64,000 nt of DNA from Pigmentiphaga sp. (lineage in GTDB: Bacteria > Pseudomonadota > Gammaproteobacteria > Burkholderiales > Burkholderiaceae_B): contig JALOAI010000023.1 in assembly GCA_023228945.1 (NCBI GenBank), positions 25,580 through 89,579 on the forward strand, given 5' to 3'. Made by a program: the position numbers and the translations under genes. Positions 52,540 through 58,478 of the stretch are shown in pieces; within the stretch, counting starts at the first letter, position 1, and each line of letters starts with the position of its first letter. Under the pieces are notes generated by a model. It saw only the letters and a program-made list of their open reading frames with translations, made no database searches and was not told the DNA's origin.

Positions 52540-53367
52540 ATGAATCCCTCCACCCTCATCGGGGTGCTCACCAGCACGACCATGCTGGGGCTGTTGCTGG
52601 CCTTCTCCACTCCCGATCCCAGTCTCTTCGTTAACCTACCCGGTCTGGGCATCGTGCTGGGCGGCACGCTGGCCGCGGTTTTCATCAGTTATCCGCTACG
52701 CGAAGTCCTGCGCATTTTCTCGCTGGTCGTCACGGTGTTCCGCCGCGAGTCGTACAACGACCAAAACAACATCCAGCACATCGTGCAGATCGCCAAGATC
52801 TGGCAGCAAGGCGATATCCAAGCCATCGAGCGCGAGATCGAGACGCTGCGCAGCCCCTTTTTGCGCACCGGCGTGCAATTGGTCATCGACCACACGCCCA
52901 CCGATCAGCTCGTCGACCTTCTGCAATGGCGTATCGCCCGCCTACGGGCCCAGGAACAGGCTGAAGCCCAGTTGTTCCGGGCCATGGCCGGCTTTGCTCC
53001 CGCCTTCGGCATGCTGGGCACCCTGATCGGCCTGATCAGCCTGCTGCCGCTCATGGGCACCAACAACGTCACGGTCATCGGCCCGCACATGGCGGTGGCC
53101 CTCATTACCACGCTCTACGGCATCCTGCTGGCCAACCTGGTGTGCAAGCCCATCGCCCTCAAGCTGGAGCGCCGCACCGAACGGCGGATGGTGGCCATGA
53201 ACCTCATTCTGCAGGGCGTCATCATGCTCAACGAAAAACGCGGCCCCGCGCAGATCCGCGAAACCCTGCAAACCTTCACGCTGCGATTCGACGACGAGAT
53301 CCGGGGCCATGGCAAGGCGGGCGTTGCCCCCAGCGCCAGCCAGGCACGCCATGCGATCGATCGCTGA
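52540..53367 (+). CDS. MotA/PomA-like stator channel protein
   Basis: 275 aa from the ATG at 52540. It has the four-helix MotA layout: TM1 and TM2 at the N-terminus (MLGLLLAFSTPD, GLGIVLGGTLAAVFISYPL), a long cytoplasmic loop (about 60-148), then APAFGMLGTLIGLISLL (about 153-169) and MAVALITTLYGILLANLVCKPI. The APAFGMLGTLIGL and TTLYG segments are closer to Na+-type PomA than to E. coli MotA. It overlaps the MotB-like gene by 17 bp. No flagellar or chemotaxis genes are nearby, so it may be an accessory stator or power another machine. Confidence 0.88.
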   Translation: MNPSTLIGVLTSTTMLGLLLAFSTPDPSLFVNLPGLGIVLGGTLAAVFISYPLREVLRIFSLVVTVFRRESYNDQNNIQHIVQIAKIWQQGDIQAIEREIETLRSPFLRTGVQLVIDHTPTDQLVDLLQWRIARLRAQEQAEAQLFRAMAGFAPAFGMLGTLIGLISLLPLMGTNNVTVIGPHMAVALITTLYGILLANLVCKPIALKLERRTERRMVAMNLILQGVIMLNEKRGPAQIRETLQTFTLRFDDEIRGHGKAGVAPSASQARHAIDR

Positions 53368-54475
53368 AGGCCCCGGCGGCCTGCCGCTGCGCGCCGATCT
53401 CATCGCACAGCAAAAACGCCTGCGCGAGCTCGAGGATCGCGTGCGCAAAATGCGCCAGGCGCCATGGCCGGCGCCGCCCGCCGAAGACGGCGAGGGCGAA
53501 GGCTGGCTGTTGAGCTATCTCGATCTGCTGACGCTGCTACTGGTCATGCTGGTCGTGATGCTCGCCATGTCCGAACCCAAAAGCGCTTCCGACGAGCCCG
53601 CGCCGGCGTCCCTGGCGGCCGCCGACGGCGCCCCGGTGGTTCCCGAGCCATCGCCACCGGCCGTGGCAAGCGCGGTCGCGGCGCTGCTGGTCGGCTCCAC
53701 GGCCGAGCTGCCATCCGGGTCGCTGCCCCGTCGCGGCGTCGCCGCCTGGCACGAACTCACCACCCTGCTGCCACCAGAACCCGTGGCGCTGCCCGTCTTC
53801 GAACCCAGTCCCGCCCAAACCATCGGCGCTTCCCTGGCGGCACTGACGGCCGACATGCCCTATACCCCGGTGCCCGCGCTGGTAGCTCTCGCACCCCCGC
53901 GGCCATCGGCGGCCGCGCCCGCCCCGCCGGCAGATGCCCCCGGCACGCCCGCCCCTGCCGCCGCCGAGGCGGGCGCGACCACCGAGTCCACGCCTCCTCC
54001 CGTTGCCGACGTCGACTCCGCGCGCGGCATGCCCGAACTCGATCTCTCCTTGCTGGGCGAAGGCGTCGACGTCATCGTTCGCGAACGATCGGTGAGCTTT
54101 CGAATCAGCAACGAGCTCCTGTTCGACCTCGGCCAAGTGGAACTCACGCCCCGCGGGATCGACGTTCTGCGGCGGGTGGTGCAGGTCGTACGCGACACTT
54201 CACTGCCGATCACGGTCGAAGGCCATACCGATCCGCTCCCCATCCGCAACGAGCGCTTTCCCTCCAATTGGGAACTCTCGACCTTCCGCGCCACCAGCGT
54301 GCTGCGCCTGCTGATCGACGCGGGGGTCGACCCACAGCGGCTGCGCGCCATCGGTTATGCCGATACGAAGCCCATCGCCGACAATACCGGCGCCGACGGC
54401 CGCGCCCTCAACCGCCGCGTCGAACTGATCCTCGAGATGCCCACGGCAACCGGGCCTACCGCCCACGGGCGATAA
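53351..54475 (+). CDS. MotB/PomB-like OmpA-domain stator protein
   Basis: 374 aa from the ATG at 53351. A basic coiled N-terminus (about 20-36) precedes a single membrane helix, SYLDLLTLLLVMLVVMLAM, with the ion-binding Asp58 as in MotB/PomB. A long Ala/Pro-rich periplasmic linker (about 75-225) follows, far longer than in MotB. It ends in an OmpA-like peptidoglycan-binding domain with VEGHTDPLPI and SNWELSTFRATSVLRLLI, the MotB-type signature. It pairs with the MotA-like gene. The extended linker would let the domain reach peptidoglycan or an outer-membrane partner. Confidence 0.88.
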   Translation: MRSIAEGPGGLPLRADLIAQQKRLRELEDRVRKMRQAPWPAPPAEDGEGEGWLLSYLDLLTLLLVMLVVMLAMSEPKSASDEPAPASLAAADGAPVVPEPSPPAVASAVAALLVGSTAELPSGSLPRRGVAAWHELTTLLPPEPVALPVFEPSPAQTIGASLAALTADMPYTPVPALVALAPPRPSAAAPAPPADAPGTPAPAAAEAGATTESTPPPVADVDSARGMPELDLSLLGEGVDVIVRERSVSFRISNELLFDLGQVELTPRGIDVLRRVVQVVRDTSLPITVEGHTDPLPIRNERFPSNWELSTFRATSVLRLLIDAGVDPQRLRAIGYADTKPIADNTGADGRALNRRVELILEMPTATGPTAHGR

Positions 54476-54503
54476 TGCGGTCATGCATCAGGAGGCCACT
54501 AGC

Positions 54504-54878
54504 ATGACCAACACACCCCAACCCTCGGTCAAGGGCTACCACGCCCATGTTTATTTCGATGCCGCCACCGTCGGCCAGGCCCGCGAGCTGTGCGAGGCCG
54601 CGGCGGCGCGCTTTCCGCTGCGCATGGGGCGCGTGCACGAAAAACCCGTAGGCCCGCATCCCGACTGGAGCTGCCAGCTGGCATTCCGCTCCAATCTATT
54701 CGGCGACGTGATTCCCTGGTTGATGCAGCATCGCAACGGTCTGGTCGTGCTGGTGCATCCGCTCACCGGCAACGATCTGCGCGATCACCGCGACTTGCCG
54801 ATGTGGATGGGACACTCGCGCCCGCTGGATCTAAGCGGGCTCAGCGGCCTTGACCAGCCGATCGAGTACGAGCTCTAA
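54504..54878 (+). CDS. DOPA 4,5-dioxygenase-like protein
   Basis: 124 aa from the ATG at 54504, preceded by CAGGAGG; an ATG at 54483 is the alternative. Family features are KGYHAHVYFD with a His-x-His, PHPDWSCQLAF, and LVVLVHPLTGNDLRDHRDLPMWMG. These proteins resemble fungal DOPA extradiol dioxygenase and are widespread in Proteobacteria with no fixed role. The conserved His residues for an Fe(II) site are present. It follows the stator pair by 28 bp in the same orientation; a functional link is not apparent. Confidence 0.85.
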   Translation: MTNTPQPSVKGYHAHVYFDAATVGQARELCEAAAARFPLRMGRVHEKPVGPHPDWSCQLAFRSNLFGDVIPWLMQHRNGLVVLVHPLTGNDLRDHRDLPMWMGHSRPLDLSGLSGLDQPIEYEL

Positions 54879-55011
54879 CCTCGCGACGTCAGGCCGCCCC
54901 GCGCATCTTGCCCCTCCTCGACAACATCCCCGAGTCTGTCGCGGTGCGTCGGACCCCGAGGGTCAGGAGGAGGAGGCTCGATGTTTGCTTGAAACCGTGC
55001 CCGGCGCCGCC

Positions 55012-56076
55012 CTATTGCGGTTCGAGACCGGCCTTAGCCGCCAGATCGGCCTGCCTGGCAAAATCTTCATGCAAGAAAGCCGCGAACTGTGCCGGCGAGC
55101 CGCCAGCCGGTTCGTAGGCCAGGGTTCGCAGCCGGTCTTTGACACCCGGATCGGCCAAGGCCTCGTTGATGCGCTGGTTGAGGTAAGCCACCACGCGATC
55201 CGGGGTGCCCGCGGGCACCAGGATCCCCTGCCACACCACGCTTTGCATGCCCGGCACGCCTTCCTCGCGGAAGGTCGGCACCTCCGGCACGATCGGCGAG
55301 CGCTGCTCGCCCGTGACGGCCACGGCCACCAGACGGCCATCCTGCAGATACGGCAGTACGGAGGCAATGCTGGTAATGGCGAAGGATACGTGCCCGCCCA
55401 GAACATCGGTCACGGATTGGCCGGTGCCCTTGTAGTACACGATGGTAGGCGGCGCCTCGAGGGACAGCCCCAACTCGCTCGTCATGAGTTGAATCGAAGC
55501 CTCGGACGAGGCAAACGTCAGCCGTTCGGGGTGCTCACGGCTCAGTTGGCGGAGATCCGCGATACTCTTGACGCCCAAATCGGGGTTGGCCACCAGGATG
55601 GCCGGCGAGGTGGCGATGCGCGCGACGGGATCGAACGCGGCTTCGGTATCGTAGGGCAGCTTTTTGAAAACAGCGGGGTTGATCGTGTGCCCCGCGGCCA
55701 CCAGCAACAGGGTATAACCGTCGGCAGGCGCCTGAGCCACCTGATTGGTGGCGATCTGGGCAAACGCACCGGGACGGTTGTCCACGATCACGGGCACACC
55801 CGCGCCTTTGCCCACAACCTCGGCCAGCGCACGGGCGATGGCGTCGGTACCGCCGCCGGGTGGAGCCGGGCTCACCAGGGTGATCGCACGCGACGGAAAA
55901 TCCTGCGCCTGGCCCACGGCCGGCGCCAAAAGGGCGGCCAGCACGGCGGCACTGCCGGCGGCCTTGCGCAACCAAGCGCGGGCCGGGCAGCCGGCGCGGC
56001 GGGTTCTCGGTCCCGCTAGGCGGGACATGGCGCCGTTTGGGGCAACGGCGCTTGGTTCGGACAGACACAGCCCCAT
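55012..56076 (-). CDS. Bug-family periplasmic receptor controlled by the adjacent GntR protein
   Basis: 354 aa from the ATG at 56076, which has AAGGAGG at ideal spacing. This gives an unusually long leader (about 58 residues) with an internal Met at residue 17 and an arginine-rich stretch before the hydrophobic core (AGSAAVLAALLAPAVGQAQ). The mature core is FPSRAITLVSPAPPGGGTDAIAR, with HPERLTFASSEASIQ and an intact C-terminus. It is divergent from the GntR gene; two copies of the 13-bp operator lie in the 56-bp gap and at the regulator's start. Confidence 0.9.
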   Translation of the reverse strand: MGLCLSEPSAVAPNGAMSRLAGPRTRRAGCPARAWLRKAAGSAAVLAALLAPAVGQAQDFPSRAITLVSPAPPGGGTDAIARALAEVVGKGAGVPVIVDNRPGAFAQIATNQVAQAPADGYTLLLVAAGHTINPAVFKKLPYDTEAAFDPVARIATSPAILVANPDLGVKSIADLRQLSREHPERLTFASSEASIQLMTSELGLSLEAPPTIVYYKGTGQSVTDVLGGHVSFAITSIASVLPYLQDGRLVAVAVTGEQRSPIVPEVPTFREEGVPGMQSVVWQGILVPAGTPDRVVAYLNQRINEALADPGVKDRLRTLAYEPAGGSPAQFAAFLHEDFARQADLAAKAGLEPQ

Positions 56077-56090
56077 GGCTGCCTCCTTTT

Positions 56091-56103
56091 ATCGTAGGAC
56101 AAT
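56091..56103. promoter_or_regulatory. GntR operator copy 1 (imperfect)
   Basis: ATCGTAGGACAAT, 14 bp upstream of the Bug start codon and around its predicted transcription start. It differs by one base from the perfect palindrome at 56849-56861. Confidence 0.65.
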
Positions 56104-56110
56104 CCTTTTT

Positions 56111-56139
56111 AATTTATTATCATCGTAGAACGATGTCAA
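56111..56139 (-). promoter_or_regulatory. Promoter of the Bug gene, with operator inside the spacer
   Basis: On the minus strand, consensus TTGACA (56139-56134), a 17-bp spacer, and TAAATT (56116-56111). Operator copy 2 occupies the -35/spacer region, so repressor binding would block polymerase. Confidence 0.55.
56122..56134. promoter_or_regulatory. GntR operator copy 2
   Basis: ATCGTAGAACGAT is a perfect dyad (ATCGT/ACGAT, 3-bp centre) fitting the T-N-G-T-N3-A-C-N-A consensus. Its last two bases are the first two of the GntR start codon. Confidence 0.75.
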
Positions 56140-56855
56140 AAGAAATCGCTCCGCCCCCCGCGGATACCCGCGCCAGCGCCGCCCAGGCTTCGGCCCTGGA
56201 GCACGTCATCACCCGCGTACGAGAAGACGTCCGCCAAGGCCTCTACGCCCCCGGCGCGCGCGTCGTGGAGGCTGAACTGCAACGAACCCTGGGCGTCAGC
56301 CGCGGCACGGTGCGCGAGGCGCTGAGCCGGCTGGCCGCCGAAGGCCTGCTCGACCTCAACCGCTTCCGGGGGGCCACCGTACGGGCGCTGTCCCGCCAGG
56401 ACGTACGCGAGATTCTTGAAATGCGCGAAGTGCTGGAAGGGCTGGTGGCGCGCAAAGCCGCCATGCGGATCGCGGCGGGCCACGACCGCAAGGAAATCGC
56501 AATGGCCCAGGCCGCGCTGGACGCCTCCCTGGAGCCCGGCACGTCCAACGAAGCCTATCTGCAGGCGAATACCCGCTATCACGAAACCCTCCTGGCGGTG
56601 GCCGGCTCGGCGCGCCTGGCGGCACAGATCAACCAGCTGTCCACCGCCTTCGTCCGCACCACCACCCGCGACCGGCTATCGCGCGCCAGCTTCCAGAGTT
56701 CCAACGACGACCACCGGGCCATTACCACCGCCATCCTCGAAGGCGACGCCGCCGCGGCCGAGATCCTGATGCGGGCGCACATCCGGCGCACCACCCTCAT
56801 ACTGGAATCGCTCTATGCCACGCCAACCGACGAGACTATTGACATAAAATCGTAG
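56133..56855 (+). CDS. GntR/FCD-family transcriptional regulator
   Basis: 240 aa from the ATG at 56133. Winged HTH at about 20-85 (GARVVEAELQRTLGVSRGTVREALSRLAAEG) and FCD effector domain at about 90-225 (EMREVLEGLVARKAAMRIA, YHETLLAVAGSARL, DDHRAITTAILEGD). The ATG overlaps an operator and has no Shine-Dalgarno sequence, and a TATTAT -10-like box lies only 13 bp upstream, so the mRNA may be leaderless and autoregulated. The stop codon lies inside a third operator that precedes the cupin gene. It most likely represses both the divergent Bug gene and the downstream cupin. Confidence 0.92.
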   Translation: MSKEIAPPPADTRASAAQASALEHVITRVREDVRQGLYAPGARVVEAELQRTLGVSRGTVREALSRLAAEGLLDLNRFRGATVRALSRQDVREILEMREVLEGLVARKAAMRIAAGHDRKEIAMAQAALDASLEPGTSNEAYLQANTRYHETLLAVAGSARLAAQINQLSTAFVRTTTRDRLSRASFQSSNDDHRAITTAILEGDAAAAEILMRAHIRRTTLILESLYATPTDETIDIKS

Positions 56856-56868
56856 GACGATCTAGGAT
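56839..56868 (+). promoter_or_regulatory. Promoter of the cupin gene, overlapping the end of the GntR gene
   Basis: Consensus TTGACA (56839-56844), an 18-bp spacer, and TAGGAT (56863-56868). The third operator lies within the spacer, the same arrangement as the divergent Bug promoter. Confidence 0.65.
56849..56861. promoter_or_regulatory. GntR operator copy 3
   Basis: ATCGTAGGACGAT, a perfect ATCGT/ACGAT dyad, spans the GntR stop codon (TAG) and sits between the -35 and -10 of the cupin promoter. Confidence 0.75.
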
Positions 56869-56900
56869 TCGCCAGACAAACCGAAGAAGCGAGAGCAACC

Positions 56901-57761
56901 ATGAAGCTGGCAAACTATGCGGACGTCCCCTGGCGGTTCTTTGCCAACCCCCGGCAGGGCCGCATCGAATTCAAGACCATGCTGTCCGGCACGGACGGCG
57001 ATCCCAACAACTACGCCCTGGTCATCAGCCGCACCGAAGCCGACTTCGCCTCGCCACGCCACCGGCACAATTTCGATCAGATCCGCATGTCGCTCGAGAA
57101 TGCGACCAACATCGGGCCCAAGCTGAACATCGCGCCCGGCGATATCGGCTATTTTCCCGAGGGCGGCCACTATGGGCCGCAGAATCAAGCCGAAGTGGGC
57201 AGCTCCAGCCTGGGCCTGGTCATTCAGTTTGGCGGGGCCTCGGGCAGCGGTTACATGAGCATGGATCAAATGGAGCGCGGCGCGCTCGAACTCGCCAAGC
57301 AAGGCACTTTCGAAGGCGGCGTGTATCGGGCGGCGCCCGAGAGCGCTGCCAAGCGGCGCAACCGGGATGGCTATGAGGCCATCTGGAGCCACGTCAATGG
57401 CCGCGATCTGCAATACCCCAAGCCCCGCTACGCCGCTCCGGTCTTCGTCCATCCGCCAGCCTACGACGGCATCGAGCTGGCCGGCCAGCCAGGTGTTCGC
57501 CTGCGCCACCTGGCCAGCTTCACCGAGCGCCATATCGTTCTGCAAACCGTGGAACTGGCGGCAGGCGCGGTATGGCGCCATCCCGGCAATGACGCCCCGA
57601 CGCTGCTCTTCGCCTTGTCGGGCGGCGGCCGGCTGAGCTCCGGTGAATCCTGGGCACCCTGGAGTGCGATCGAGCTGGCGGCCCACGAAGCGTTATCGAT
57701 TACCGCGGATGCCGAGAGCGCGTGGTTCGTGCTCACGTTGCCGGCGCTGGCACGCGCCTAG
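56901..57761 (+). CDS. Two-domain cupin-like protein of unknown function
   Basis: 286 aa. The N-terminal half resembles a cupin: SPRHRHNFDQIRMSLE gives the His-x-His and Gln/Glu pattern, followed by the Gly-rich APGDIGYFPEGGHYGP turn and VIQFGG. The C-terminal half (about 190-286) looks like a second barrel with HIVLQTVELAAGAVWRHPGND and TLLFALSGGGRLSSG. The nature of the reaction, if any, cannot be read from the sequence. It is under the same GntR operator as the Bug receptor, so it probably acts on the ligand that receptor captures. Confidence 0.75.
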   Translation: MKLANYADVPWRFFANPRQGRIEFKTMLSGTDGDPNNYALVISRTEADFASPRHRHNFDQIRMSLENATNIGPKLNIAPGDIGYFPEGGHYGPQNQAEVGSSSLGLVIQFGGASGSGYMSMDQMERGALELAKQGTFEGGVYRAAPESAAKRRNRDGYEAIWSHVNGRDLQYPKPRYAAPVFVHPPAYDGIELAGQPGVRLRHLASFTERHIVLQTVELAAGAVWRHPGNDAPTLLFALSGGGRLSSGESWAPWSAIELAAHEALSITADAESAWFVLTLPALARA

Positions 57762-57884
57762 CCGCGCCGGCCAAGGAGCGGCGCGGGCAAAAAACGCCGC
57801 GCTGGCTGTGCGACATGAGGAGCGACGCCCGGGGCAAGGAACTGAGCCCCGACGCCGCGCCCGGCCAGCGCATCCAGGCGGCCT

Positions 57885-58346
57885 TCAGTCGTCGTCCTCG
57901 GGCCAGGGAGCCTCTTCGTGGGTGCCTTCGCCGAACGGCAATAGTTCCGTGAGAGTGTCGGACCAGGCCACGACGTCGCCCGCGGGATCCAGCTTGAGAT
58001 AGCGCTCGCCCGGCTCTCCCGAAACCTGGATGACCCACAGCAGGCGGCATTCGTAGATATCGTCGGGACGCGGCGCCAACCCGCCGGCGTTACCCAGCGC
58101 GCGGGTGCCGGGGCCGCCCATCTGCCAGACGACGTCGTCTTCGGCCAGGGCTTCTTCGTCGCCCAGCGGAATGCCGAATACGGCCCAGGCCACGCCGTCG
58201 GTGCTGCCGGTTTCGGCCATCACCGGCCTGCCGGAATAGGCGGTGAGGGCATCGGCGGTGCGGTCGAGCAAGAGCAGGTCGAGATCGTTGAACGCCGTGG
58301 AAACCGGACCGGCGCCGGTGCCGGGAACGTGCGGAGAAGTCGTCAT
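57885..58346 (-). CDS. Small acidic conserved hypothetical protein
   Basis: 153 aa with no signal peptide or membrane segment, ending in a strongly acidic tail (EEAPWPEDDD). Recurrent features are LLLLDRTADALTAYSGRPVMAETG, the acidic GIPLGDEEALAEDDVVWQMGG, and YECRLLWVIQVSGEPGERYLKLDPAGD. It looks like a globular cytoplasmic protein with codon use like its neighbours, so it is probably a real gene, but I do not recognise the family. It is divergent from the cation ATPase gene. Confidence 0.65.
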   Translation of the reverse strand: MTTSPHVPGTGAGPVSTAFNDLDLLLLDRTADALTAYSGRPVMAETGSTDGVAWAVFGIPLGDEEALAEDDVVWQMGGPGTRALGNAGGLAPRPDDIYECRLLWVIQVSGEPGERYLKLDPAGDVVAWSDTLTELLPFGEGTHEEAPWPEDDD

Positions 58347-58478
58347 GAGCGTAGCGCCGTGAAGAAAAGCGGCCGATGCAAGACCATGGCCAAGCCATCA
58401 TGCTACAACAATGGCTGCCCCGTCCCAGCCTCCGGCGGCATCGCATTCCGCCCCACGGCTCGCCACTTCCCGCCGCGC

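Noticed and set aside
52540..54878. Zorya-type anti-phage system suggested by the MotA/MotB-like pair
   Set aside because: ZorA has a long cytoplasmic tail and is followed by ZorC/ZorD or a helicase; here the MotA-like protein is normal length and the next gene is a small dioxygenase-like protein.
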